Assembly (NCBI GenBank): GCA_035772405.1
Contig: JAYKKM010000379.1
Location: 767,501 to 831,500 of the forward strand
Length of the DNA stretch: 64,000 nt
Direction of reading: 5' to 3'
DNA from: Chrysogorgia sp. JL179-B06
Taxonomy: Eukaryota > Cnidaria > Anthozoa > Scleralcyonacea > Chrysogorgiidae
The translations under genes and the position numbers were made by a program. Each line of letters begins with the position of its first letter. Position 1 is the first letter of the stretch. Under the pieces are notes generated by a model. The model searched no databases. It was given only the letters and a program-made list of their open reading frames with translations, and was not told the origin of the DNA. Positions 18,438 through 32,500 of the stretch are shown here, piece by piece.

Positions 18438-20276
18438 CCCCTTTAACCTTAACTTTTTGACGATTTTTGACGATTTTTAACTTGTTGAAATCAGCTTAAA
18501 ATATGAAAATATAGCCTAAATAATGCCTTAGATATTAATATGAGCAAAAACTAGCGTAAATTTAGTCATTTTTTGACATCCAAAAATTTGGCAAAATGAC
18601 CAAATTTCGACAAAAAGTAAAGGGGTTAACCTTAACTTTTTCACGATTTTCCACCATTTTGAACTTGTTGAAATAAGCTTAAAATATGAAAATATAGCCT
18701 AAATAATGCCTTAGATATTAATATGAGCAAAAACTCGCACAAATTTAGTCATTTTTTGACATCCAAATATTTGGCAAAAATGACCACATTTGGACAAAAA
18801 AAAGTAAAGGGGTTAACCTTAACTTTTTGACGATTTTCCACCATTTTTAAGTTGCGAAATAAGCTTAAAATATGAAAATATAGCCTAAATAATGCCTTAG
18901 ATATTAATATGAGCAAAAACTAACGTAAATTTAGTCATTTTTTGACGTCCAAAAATTTGGCAAAAATGGACAAATATGGACAAAAAGTAAAGGGGTTAAC
19001 CTTAACTTTTTCACGATTTTTGACCATTTTGAACTTGTTTAAATAAGCTTAAAATATGAAAATATAGCCTAAATAATGCCTTAGATATTAATATGAGCAA
19101 AAACTAGCGCAAATTTAGTCATTTTTTGACATCCAAAAATTTGGCGAAAATGACCAAATTTGGACAAAACGTAAAGGGGTTAACCTTAACTTTTTGACGA
19201 TTTTCGACTAATTTTAACTTGTTGAAATAAGCTTAAAATATGAAATATAGCCTAAATAATGCCTCAGATATTAATATGAGCAAAAAGTAGCGTAAATTTA
19301 GTCAATTTTTGACATCCAAAAATTTGGCAAAAATGACCAAATTTGGACAAAAAGTAAAGGGATTAACCTTAACTTTTTCACGATTTTTGACCATTTTGAA
19401 CTAGTCGAAATAAGCTTAAAATATGAAAATATAGCCTAAATAATGCCTTAGATATTAATATGAGCAAAAACTAGCGCAAATTTAGTCAAGTTTTGACATA
19501 CAAAATTTGGCAAAAATGACCAAATTTGGACAAAAATTAAAGGGGTTAACCTTACTTTTTGACGATTTTTGACGATTTTTAACTGGCTGAAACAAGCTTA
19601 AAATATGAAAATATAGCCTAAATAATGCCTTAGATATTAATATGAGCAAAAACTAGCGCAAATTTAGTCATTTTTTGACATCCAAAAATTTGGCGAAAAT
19701 GACCAAATTTGGACAAAAAGTTAAGGTTAACACCTTAACTTTTTAGCGATTTTCGACCAATTTTAATTTGTTGAAATAAGCTTAAAATATGAAATATTAG
19801 CCTAAATAATGCCTTAGATATTAATATGAGCAAAAACTAGCGTAAATTTAGTCATTTTTTGACATCCAAAAATTTGGCAAAAATGGACAAATTTGGACAA
19901 AAAGTAAAGGGGTTAACCTTAATTTTTTGACGATTTTTGACCATTTTGAACTGGTTGAAATAAGCTTAAAATATGAAAATATAGGCTAAATAATGGCTTA
20001 GATATTAATATGAGCAAAAACTAGCGTAAATTTAGTCATTTTTTGACATCAAAAATTTGGCAAAAATGACCAAATTTGGACAAAAAGTAAAGGGGTTAAC
20101 CTTAAATTTTTTTCACGATATTCCGCCATTTTTAACTTGTCGAAATAAGCTTAAAATATGAAAATATAGCCTAAATAATGCCTTAGATATTAATATGAGC
20201 AAAAACTAGCGTAAATTTAGTCATTTTTTGACATCCAAAAATTTGGCAAAAATGACCAAATTTGGACAAAAAGTAA

Positions 20277-20620
20277 AGAGGTTAAGCTTCTTTCGAAACG
20301 TTAAAGGCACAGGTACCCTAAGCTTGTAATAATTCTTAAATTAGGGTATTGGGCTACCTGTTCAGTGCTTTTTACTGGCTTAGGCTACCTGTGTATTCAC
20401 TACTCAAAACAAATGGAATCTTTAAAAATGGTCGAAAACCGTCAAAAAGTTAAGGTTAACCTCTTTACTTTTGGCCAAATTTGGTCATTTTTGTCAAATT
20501 TTTGGATGTCAAAAATGACTAAATTTACGCTAGTTTCTGCTCATATTAATATATACGTCATTATTTAGGTTACATTTTCATATTTTAAGCTTATTTCGAA
20601 AAGTCGAAAATCGTCAAAAC
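20277..20620. repeat. Inversion-junction module in the satellite, copy 1
   Basis: At AGAGGTTAAG the array leaves the monomer, passes through about 145 bp of non-satellite DNA (TTCGAAACGTTAAAGGCACA, then GGGCTACCTGTTCAG), and re-enters satellite in reverse orientation (about 20425-20620) before forward monomers resume. A short ORF at 20365-20568 spans it and is not considered a gene. Confidence 0.9.
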
Positions 20621-23223
20621 TTTGTCAAAAATGGCCAAATTTGGGCAAAAAGTAAAGGAGTTAACCTTAACTTTTTGACTATTTTCCACCATTTTCAACT
20701 TGTCGAAATAAGCTTAAAATATGAAAATATAACCTAAATAATGCCTTAGACATTAATATGAGCAAAAACTAGCGTAAATTTAGTCATTTTTTGACATCCA
20801 AAAATTTGGCAAAAATGGACAAATTTGGACAAAAAGTAAAGGGGTTAACCTTAACTTTTTGACGATTTTCGAACAATTTTAACTTGTTCAAATAAGCTTA
20901 AAATATGAAATATTAGCCTAAATAATGCCTTAGATATTAATATGAGCAAAAACTAGCGTAAATTTAGTCATTTTTTGACATCCAAAAATTTGGCAAAAAT
21001 GGCCAAATTTGGACAAAAAGTAAAGGGGATAACCTTAACTTTTTGACGATTTTACACCATTTTTAACTTGTTGAAATCAGCTTAAAATATGAAATATTAG
21101 CCTAAATAATGCCTTAGATATTAATATGAGCAAAAACTAGCGTAAATTTAGTCATTTTTTGACATCCAAAAATTTGGCAAAAATGACCAAATTTGGACAA
21201 AAAGTAAAGGGGTTAACCTTAACTTTTTGACGATTTTCCACCATTTTTAACTTGTCGAAATAAGCTTAAAATATGAAAATATAGCCTAAATAATGCCTTA
21301 GATATTAATGAGCAAAAACTAGCGTAAATTTAGTCATTTTTTGACATCCAAAAATTTGGCAAAAATGGACAAATTTGGACAAAAAGTAAAGGGGTTAACC
21401 TTAAATTTTTGAAGATTTTCTACCATTTTTAACTTGTCGAAATAACCTTAAAATATGCAAATATAGCCTAAATAATGCCTTAGATATTAATATGAGCAAA
21501 AACTAACGCAAATCTAGTCATTTTTTGACATCCAAAATTTGGCAAAAATCGACAAATTTGGACAAAAAGTAAAAGGGTTAACATTAATTTTTGACGATTT
21601 TCAAACAATTTTAACTTGTTGAAATAAGCTTAAAATATGAAATATAGCCTAAATAATGCCTCAGATATTAATATGAGCAAAAAGTGCGTAAATTTAGTCA
21701 ATTTTTGACATCCAAAAATTTGGCAAAAATGACCAAATTTGGACAAAAAGTAAAGGAGAAAACCTTAACTTTTTGACGATTTTTGTCGATTTTTAACTTG
21801 TTGAAATAAGCTTAAAATATGAAAATATAGCCTAAATAATGCCTTAGATATTAATATGAGCAAAATCTAGCGCAAATTTAGTCATTTTTTGACATCCCAA
21901 AATTTGGCAAAAATGGCCAAATTTGGACAAAAACTAAAAGAGTTAATCTTAACTTTTTGACGATTTTCGACCAATTTTAACTGGTTGAAATAAGCTTAAA
22001 ATATGAATTATTAGCCTAAAATAATGCCTTAGATATTAATATGAGCAAAAACTAGCGTAAATTTAGTCATTTTTTGACATCCAAAAATTTGGCAAAAATG
22101 ACCAAATTTGGACAAAAAGTAAAGGGGTTAACCTTAACTTTTTGACGTTTTTCGACCAGGATTAACTTGTTGAAATAAGCTTAAAATATGACAATATAGC
22201 CTAAATGTTGCCTTAGATATTAATATGAACAAAAATTACCGTAAATTTAGTCATTTGTTGACATCCAAAAATTTGGCAAAAATGACCAAATTTGGACAAA
22301 AAGTAAAGGGTAACACCTTAACTTTTTGACGATTTTTGACGATTTTTAACTTGTTGAAATAAGCTTAAAATATGAAAATATAGCCTAAATAATGCCTTAG
22401 ATATTAATATGAGCAAAATCTAGCGCAAATTTAGTCATTTTTTGACATCCAAAAATTTGGCAAAAATGGACAAATTTGGACAAAAAGTAAAAGAGTTAAC
22501 CTTAACTTTTTGACGATTTTCGACCAATTTTAAATTGTTGAAATAAACTTAAAATATGAAATATAGCCTAAATAATGCCTCAGATATTAATATGAGCAAA
22601 AACTAGCGTAAATTTAGTCAATTTTTGACATCCAAAAATTTGGCAAAAATGACCAAATTTGGACAAAAAGTAAAGGGGTTAACCTTAACTTTTTGACGAT
22701 TTTTGACGATTTTTAACTTGTTCAAATCAGCTTAATATATGAAAATATAGCCTAAATAATGCCTTAGATATTAATATGAGCAAAAACTAGCGTAAATTTA
22801 GTCATTTTTTCACATCCAAAAATTTGGCAAAAATGACCAAATTTGGACAAAAAGTAAAGGGGTTAACCTTAACTTTTTGACGATTTTCGACCAATTTTAA
22901 CTTGTTGAAATCAGCTTAAAATATGAAATATTAGCCTAAATAATGCCTTAGATATTAATATGAGCAAAAACTAGCGTAAATTTAGTCATTTTTTGACATC
23001 CAAAAATTTGGCAAAAATGACCAAATTTGGACAAAAAGTAAAGGGGTTAACCTTAACTTTTTGACGATTTTCCACCATTTTTAACTTGTCGAAATAAGCT
23101 TACAATATGAAAATATAGCCTAAATAATGCCTTAGATATTAATGAGCAAAAACTAGCGTAAATTTAGTCATTTTTTGACATCCAAAAATTTGACAAAAAT
23201 GACCAAATTTGGACAAAAAGTAA

Positions 23224-23565
23224 AGAGGTTAAGCTTCTTTCGAAACGTTAAAGGCACAGGTACCCTAAGCTTGTAATAATTCTTAAATTAGGGTATTGGG
23301 CTACCTGTTCAGTGCTTTTTACTGGCTTAGGCTACCTGTGTATTCACTACTCAAAACAAATGGAATCTTTAAAAATGGTCGAAAACCGTCAAAAAGTTAA
23401 GGTTAACCTCTTTACTTTTGGCCAAATTTGGTCATTTTTGTCAAATTTTTGGATGTCAAAAATGACTAAATTTACGCTAGTTTCTGCTCATTAATATCTA
23501 CGTCATTATTTAGGTTAAATTTTCATATTTTAAGCTTATTTCGAAAAGTCGAAAATCGTCAAAAC
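23224..23565. repeat. Inversion-junction module, copy 2
   Basis: Near-identical to 20277-20620 and located 2947 bp downstream, with the following monomers also matching those after copy 1 over about 1.4 kb. The pair is therefore a tandem segmental duplication of about 16 monomers. Confidence 0.9.
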
Positions 23566-26500
23566 TTTGGCAAAAATGGCCAAATTTGGGCAAAAAGTAA
23601 AGGAGTTAACCTTAACTTTTTGACTATTTTCCACCATTTTCAACTTGTCGAAATAAGCTTAAAATATGAAAATATAACCTAAATAATGCCTTAGACATTA
23701 ATATGAGCAAAAACTAGCGTAAATTTAGTCATTTTTTGACATCCAAAAATTTGGCAAAAATGACCAAATTTGGACAAAAAGTAAAGGGGTTAACCTTAAC
23801 TTTTTGACGATTTTCGAGCAATTTTAACTTGTTCAAATCAGCTTAAAATATGAAATATTAGCCTAAATAATGCCTTAGATATTAATATGAGCAAAAACTA
23901 GCGTAAATTTAGTCATTTTTTGACATCAAAAATTTGGCAAAAATGACCAAATTTGGACAAAAAGTAAAGGGGATAACCTTAACTTTTTGACGATTTTACA
24001 CCATTTTTAACTTGTTGAAATCTGCTTAAAATATGAAATATTAGCCTAAATAATGCCTTAGATATTAATATGAGCAAAAACTAGCGTAAATTTAGTCATT
24101 TTTTGACATCCAAAAATTTGGCAAAAATGACCAAATTTGGACAAAAAGTAAAGGGGTTAACCTTAACTTTTTGACGATTTTCCACCATTTTTAACTTGTC
24201 GAAATAAGCTTAAAATATGAAAATATAGCCTAAATAATGCCTTAGATATTAATGAGCAAAAACTAGCGTAAATTTAGTCATTTTTTGACATCCAAAAATT
24301 TGGCAAAAATGGACAAATTTGGACAAAAAGTAAAGGGGTTAACCTTAACTTTTTGAAGATTTTCTACCATTTTTAACTTGTCGAAATAACCTTAAAATAT
24401 GCAAATATAGCCTAAATAATGCCTTAGATATTAATATGAGCAAAAACTAACGCAAATCTAGTCATTTTTTGACATCCAAAATTTGGCAAAAATCGACAAA
24501 TTTGGACAAAAAGTAAAAGGGTTAACATTAATTTTTGACGATTTTCAAACAATTTTAACTTGTTGAAATAAGCTTAAAATATGAAATATAGCCTAAATAA
24601 TGCCTCAGATATTAATATGAGCAAAAAGTGCGTAAATTTAGTCATTTTTTGACATCCAAAAATTTGGCAAAAATGGCCAAATTTGGACAAAAACTAAAAG
24701 AGTTAACCTTAACTTTTTGACGATTTTCGACCAATTTTAACTGGTTGAAATAAGCTTAAAATATGAAATATTAGCCTAAATAATGCCTTAGATATTAATA
24801 TGAGCAAAAACTAGCGTAAATTTAGTCATTTTTTGACATCCAAAAATTTGGCAAAAATGACCAAATTTGGACAAAAAGTAAAGGGGTTAACCTTAACTTT
24901 TTGACGTTTTTCGACCAGGATTAACTTGTTGAAATAAGCTTAAAATATGACAATATAGCCTAAATGTTGCCTTAGATATTAATATGAACAAAAATTAGCG
25001 TAAATTTAGTCATTTGTTGACATCCAAAAATTTGGCAAAAATGACCAAATTTGGACAAAAAGTAAAGGGGTTAACCTTAACTTTTTGACGATTTTTGACG
25101 ATTTTTAACTTGTTGAAATAAGCTTAAAATATGAAAATATAGCCTAAATAATGCCTTAGATATTAATATGAGCAAAATCTAGCGCAAATTTAGTCATTTT
25201 TTGACATCCAAAAATTTGGCAAAAATGGACAAATTTGGACAAAAAGTAAAAGAGTTAACCTTAACTTTTTGACGATTTTCGACCAATTTTAAATTGTTGA
25301 AATAAACTTAAAATATGAAATATAGCCTAAATAATGCCTCAGATATTAATATGAGCAAAAACTAGCGAAAATTTAGTCATTTTTTGACATCCCAAAATTT
25401 GGCAAAAATGACCAAATTTGGACAAAAAGTAAAGGGGTTAACCTTAACTTTTTAACGATTTTCGACCATTATTAACTTGTCGAAAAAGCTTAAAATATGA
25501 AAATATAGCCTAAATAATGCCTTAGATATTAATGAGCAAAAACTAGCGTAAATTTAGTCATTTTTTGACATCCAAAAATTTGGCAAAAATGGACAAATTT
25601 AGACAAAAAGTAAAGGGGTTAACCTTAACTTTTTGACGATTTTCCACCATTTTTAACTTGTCGAAATAAGCTTACAATATGAAAATATAGCCTAAATAAT
25701 GCCTTAGATATTAATGAGCAAAAACTAGCGTAAATTTAGTCATTTTTTGACATCCAATAATTTGGCAAAAATGGACAAATTTGGACAAAAAGTAAAGGGG
25801 TTAACCTTAACTTTTTGAAGATTTTCTACCATTTTTAACTTGTCGAAATAACCTTAAAATATGAAAATATAGCCTAAATAATGGCTTAGATATTAATATG
25901 AGCAAAAACTAACGCAAATCTAGTCATTTTTTGACATCCAAAATTTGGCAAAAATGGACAAATTTGGACAAAAAGTAAAAGGGTTAACATTAATTTTTGA
26001 CGATTTTCAAACAATTTTAACTTGTTGAAATAAGCTTAAAATATGAAATATAGCCTAAATAATGCCTCAGATATTAATATGAGCAAAAAGTAGCGTAAAT
26101 TTAGTCAATTTTTGACATCCAAAAATTTGGCAAAAATGACCAAATTTGGACAAAAAGTAAACGGGTTAACCTTAACTTTTTGGCGATTTTCGACCAATTT
26201 TAACTGGTTGAAATAAGCTTAAAATATGAAATATTAGCCTAAATAATGCCTTAGATATTAATATGAGCAAAATCTAGCGCACATTTAGTCATTTTTTGAC
26301 ATCCAAAAATTTGGCAAAAATGGACAAATTTGGACAAAAAGTAAAAGAGTTAACCTTAACTTTTTGACGATTTTCGACCAATTTTAAATTGTTGAAATAA
26401 ACTTAAAATATGAAATATAGCCTAAATAATGCCTCAGATATTAATATGAGCAAAAACTAGCGTAAATTTAGTCAATTTTTGACATCCAAAAATTTGGCAA

Positions 26501-29500
26501 AAATGATCAAATTTGGACAAAAAGTAAAGGGGTTAACCTTAACTTTTTGACGATTTTTGACGATATTTAACTTGTTCAAATCAGCTTAAAATATGAAAAT
26601 ATCGCCTAAATAATGCTTTAGATATTAATATGAGCAAAAACTAGCGTAAATTTAGTCATTTTTTCACATCCAAAAATTTGGCAAAAATGACCAAATTTGG
26701 ACAAAAAGTAAAGGGGTTAACCTTAACTTTTTGACGATTTTCGACCAATTTTAACTTGTTGAAATCAGCTTAAAATATGAAATATTAGCCTAAATAATGC
26801 CTTAGATATTAATATGAGCAAAAACTAGCGTAAATTTAGTCATTTTTTGACATCCAAAAATTTGGCAAAAATGACCAAATTTGGACAAAAAGTAAAGGGG
26901 TTAACCTTAACTTTTTGACGATTTTCCACCATTTTTAACTTGTCGAAATAACCTTAAAATATGAAAATATAGCCTAAATAATGCCTTAGATATTAATATG
27001 AGCAAAAACTAACGCAAATCTAGTCATTTTTTGACATCCAAAATTTGGCAAAAATGGACAAATTTGGACAAAAAGTAAAAGGGTTAACATTAATTTTTGA
27101 CGATTTTCAAACAATTTTAACTTGTTGAAATAAGCTTAAAATATGAAATATAGCCTAAATAATGCCTCAGATATTAATATGAGCAAAAAGTAGCGTAAAT
27201 TTAGTCAATTTTTGACATCCAAAAATTTGGCAAAAATGACCAAATTTGGACAAAAAGTAAAGGGGTAAACCTTAACTTTTTGACGATTTTTGACCAATTT
27301 TAACTGGTTGAAATAAGCTTAAAATATGAAATATTAGCCTAAATAATGCCTTAGATATTAATATGAGCAAAATCTAGCGCAAATTTAGTCATTTTTTGAC
27401 ATCCAAAAATTTGGCAAAAATGGCCAAATTTGGATTACCTTAACTTTTTGACGATTTTCGACCAATTTTAACTTGTTTAAATAAGCTTAAAATATCAAAT
27501 ATTAGCCTAAATAATGCCTTAGATATTAATATGTGCAAAAACTAGCGTAAATTTAGTCATTTTTTGACATCCAAAAATTTGGCAAAAATGGACAAATTTG
27601 GACAAATAGTAAAGGGGTTAACCTTAACTTTTTGGCGATTTTCGACCAATTTTAACTGGTTGAAATAAGCTTAAAATATGAAATATTAGCCTAAATAATG
27701 CCTTAGATATTAATATGAGCAAAAACTAGCGTAAATTTAGTCATTTTTTGACATCCAAAAATTTGGCAAAAATGACCAAATTTGGACAAAAAGTAAAGGA
27801 GTAAACCTTAACTTTTTGACGATTTTTGACGATTTTTAACTTGTTGAAATAAGCTTAAAATATGAAAATATAGCCTAAATAATGCCTTAGATATTAATAT
27901 GAGCAAAAACTAGCGCAAATTTAGTCATTTTTTGACATCCAAAAATTTGGCAAAAATGGCCAAATTTGGATTACCTTAACTTTTTGACGATTTTCCACCA
28001 TTTTTAACTTGTCGAAATAAGCTTAAAATATCAAATATTAGCCTAAATAATGCCTTAGATATTAATATGTGCAAAAACTAGCGTAAATTTAGTCATTTTT
28101 TGACATCCAAAAATTTGGCAAAAATGGACAAATTTGGACAAATATAAAGGGGTTAACCTTAACTTTTTGGCGATTTTCGACCAATTTTAACTGGTTGAAA
28201 TAAGCTTAAAATATGAAATATTAGCCTAAATAATGCCTTAGATATTAATATGAGCAAAAACTAGCGTAAATTTAGTCATTTTTTGACATCCAAAACTTTG
28301 GCAAAAATGACCAAATTTGGACAAAAAGAAAAGGGGTTAACCTTAACTTTTTGACGTTTTTCGACCATGATTAACTTGTTGAAATAAGCTTAAAATATGA
28401 CAATATAGCCTAAATGATGCCTTAGATATTAATATGAACAAAAATTAGCGTAAATTTAGTCATTTGTTGAAATCCAAAAATTTGGCAAAAATGACCAAAT
28501 TTGGACAAAAAGTAAAGGGGTTAACCTTAACTTTTTGACGATTTTTGACGATTTTTAACTTGTTGAAATAAGCTTAAAATATGAAAATATAGCCTAAATA
28601 ATGCCTTAGATATTAATATGAGCAAAATCTAGCGCAAATTTAGTCATTTTTTGACATCCAAAAATTTGGCAAAAATGGACAAATTTGGACAAAAAGTAAA
28701 AGAGTTAACCTTAACTTTTTGACGATTTTCGACCAATTTTAAATTGTTGAAATAAACTTAAAATATGAAATATAGCCTAAATAATGCCTCAGATATTAAT
28801 ATGAGCAAAAACTAGCGTAAATTTAGTCAATTTTTGACATCCAAAAATTTGGCAAAAATGACCAAATTTGGACAAAAAGTAAAGGGGTTAACCTTAACTT
28901 TTTGACGATTTTTGACGATTTTTAACTTGTTCAAATCAGCTTAAAATATGAAAATATAGCCTAAATAATGCCTTAGATATTAATATGAGCAAAATCTAGC
29001 GCAAATTTAGTCATTTTTTGACATCCAAAAATTTGGCAAAAATGGACAAATTTGGACAAAAAGTAAAGGGGTTAACCTTAACTTTTTGACGATTTTCGAC
29101 CAATTTTAACTTGTTGAAATCAGCTTAAAATATGAAATATTAGCCTAAATAATGCCTTAGATATTAATATGAGCAAAAACTAGCGTAAATTTAGTCATTT
29201 TTTGACATCCAAAAATTTGGCAAAAATGACCAAATTTGGACAAAAAGGAAAGGGGTTAACCTTAACTTTTTGACGATTTTCCACCATTTTTAACTTGTCG
29301 AAATAAGCTTAAAATATGAAAATATAGCCTAAATAATGCCTTAGATATTAATATGAGCAAAAACTAGCGTAAATTTAGTCATTTGTTGACATCCAAAAAT
29401 TTGGCAAAAATGGACAAATTTGGACAAAAAGTAAAGGGGTTAACCTTAACTTTTTGAAGATTTTCTACCATTTTTAACTTGTCGAAATAACCTTAAAATA

Positions 29501-32500
29501 TGAAAATATAGCCTAAATAATGCCTTAGATATTAATATGAGCAAAAACTAAAGCAAATCTAGTCATTTTTTGACATCCAAAATTTGGCAAAAATGGACAA
29601 ATTTGGACAAAAAGTAAAAGGGTTAACATTAATTTTTGACGATTTTCAAACAATTTTAACTTGTTGAAATAAGCTTAAAATATGAAATATAGCCTAAATA
29701 ATGCCTCAGATATTAATATGAGCAAAAAGTAGCGTAAATTTAGTCAATTTTTGACATCCAAAAATTTGGCAAAAATGACCAAATTTGGACAAAAAGTAAA
29801 GGAGTAAACCTTAACTTTTTGACGATTTTTGACGATTTTTAACTTGTTGAAATAAGCTTAAAATATGAAAATATAGCCTAAATAATGCCTTAGATATTAA
29901 TATGAGCAAAATCTAGCGCAAATTTAGTCATTTTTTGACATCCAAAAATTTGGCAAAAATGGCCAAATTTGGACAAAAAGTAAAAGAGTTAACCTTAACT
30001 TTTTGACGATTTTCGACCAATTTTAACTTGTTGAAATAAGCTTAAAATATGAAATATAGCCTAAATAATGCCTCAGATATTAATATGAGCAAAAACTAGC
30101 GTAAATTTAGTCAATTTTTGACATCCAAAAATTTGGCAAAAATGACCAAATTTGGACAAAAAGTAAAGGGGTTAACCTTAACTTTTTGACGATTTTCCAC
30201 CATTTTTAACTTGTCGAAATAAGCTTAAAATATGAAAATATAGCCTAAATAATGCCTTAGATATTAATATGTGCAAAAACTAGCGTAAATTTAGTCATTT
30301 TTTGACATCCAAAAATTTGGCAAAAATGGACAAATTTGGACAAATAGTAAAGGGGTTAACCTTAACTTTTTGGCGATTTTCGACCAATTTTAACTGGTTG
30401 AAATAAGCTTAAAATATGAAATATTAGCCTAAATAATGCCTTAGATATTAATATGAGCAAAAACTAGCGTAAATTTAGTCATTTTTTGACATCCAAAAAT
30501 TTGGCAAAAATGACCAAATTTGGACAAAAAGTAAAGGGGTTAACCTTAACTTTTTGACGATTTTTGACGATTTTTTAACTTGTTGAAATAAGCTTAAAAT
30601 ATGAAAATATAGCCTAAATAATGCCTTAGATATTAATATGAGCAAAATCTAGCGTAAATTTAGTCATTTTTGACATCCAAAAATTTGGAAAAAATGGACA
30701 AATTTGGACAAAAAGTAAAAGAGTTAACCTTAACTTTTTGACGATTTTCGACCAATTTTAAATTGTTGAAATAAACTTAAAATATGAAATATAGCCTAAA
30801 TAATGCCTCAGATATTAATATGAGCAAAAACTAGCGTAAATTTGGTCAATTTTTGACATCCAAAAATTTGGCAAAAATGACCAAATTTGGACAAAAAGTA
30901 AAGGGGTTAACCTTAACTTTTTGACGATTTTTGACGATTTTTAACTTGTTCAAATCAGCTTAAAATATGAAAATATAGCCTAAATAATGCCTTAGATATT
31001 AATATGAGCAAAAACTAGCGTAAATTTAGTCAATTTTTGACATCCAAAAATTTGGCAAAAATGGACAAATTTGGACAAAAAGTAAAGGGGTTAACCTTAA
31101 CTTTTTGAAGATTTTCAAACAATTTTAACTTGTTGAAATAAGCTTAAAATATGAAAATATAGCCTAAATAATGCCTTAGATATTAATATGAGCAAAATCT
31201 AGCAGTCATTTTTTGACATCCAAAAATTTGGCAAAAATGGCCAAATTTGGACAAAAAGTAAAAGAGTTAACCTTAACTTTTTGACGATTTTCGACCAATT
31301 TTAACTTGTTGAAATAAGCTTAAAATATGAAATATAGCCTAAATAATGCCTCAGATATTAATATGAGCAAAAACTAGCGTAAATTTAGTCAATTTTTGAC
31401 ATCCAAAAATTTGGCAAAAATGACCAAATTTGGACAAAAAGTAAAGGGGCTAACCTTAACTTTTTGACGATTTTCCACCATTTTTAACTTGTCGAAATAA
31501 GCTTAAAATATGAAAATATAGCCTAAATAATGCCTTAGATATTAATATGTGGAAAAACTAGCGTAAATTTAGTCATTTTTTGACATCCAAAAATTGGCAA
31601 AAATGACCAAATTTGGACAAAAAGTAAAGGGGTTAACCTTAACTTTTTGACGAATTTGGACCATTATTAACTGGTTGAAATAAGCTTAAAATATGAAAAT
31701 ATAGCCTAAATAATGCCTTAGATATTAATATGAGCAAAATCTAGCGCAAATTTAGTCATTTTTTGACATCCAAAAATTTGGCAAAAATGGACAAATTTGG
31801 ACAAAAAGAAAAAGAGTTAACCTTAACTTTTTGACGATTTTCGTCCAATTTTATATTGTTGAAATAAACTTAAAATATGAAATATAGCCTAAATAATGCC
31901 TCAGATATTAATATGAGCAAAAACTAGCGTAAATTTAGTCAATTTTTGACATCCAAAAATTTGGCAAAAATGACCAAATTTGGACAAAAAGTAAAGGGGT
32001 TAACCTTAACTTTTTGACGATTTTTGACGATTTTTAACTTGTTCAAATAAGCTTAAAATATGAAAATATAGCCTAAATAATGCCTTAGATATTAATATGT
32101 GCAAAAACTAGCGTAAATTTAGTCATTTTTTGACATCCAAAAATTTGGCAAAAATGGACAAATTTGGACAAAAAGTAAAAGAGTTAACCTTAACTTTTTG
32201 ACGATTTTCGACCAATTTTAAATTGTTGAAATAAACTTAAAATATGAAATATATAGCCTAAATAATTGCCTCAGATATTAATATGAGCAAAAAACTAGCG
32301 TAAATTTAGTCAATTTTTGACATCCAAAAATTTGGCAAAAATGACCAAATTTGGACAAAAAGTAAAGGGGTTAACCTTAACTTTTTGACGATTTTTGACG
32401 ATTTTTAACTTGTTCAAATCAGCTTAAAATATGAAAATATAGCCTAAATAATGCCTTAGATATTAATATGAGCAAAAACTAGCGTAAATTTAGTCATTTT

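Noticed and set aside
20365..20568. Short ORF repeated at 20365, 23312 and 52699 as a conserved gene
   Set aside because: It is carried along by the triplicated satellite junction module and translates satellite sequence; conservation reflects DNA duplication.
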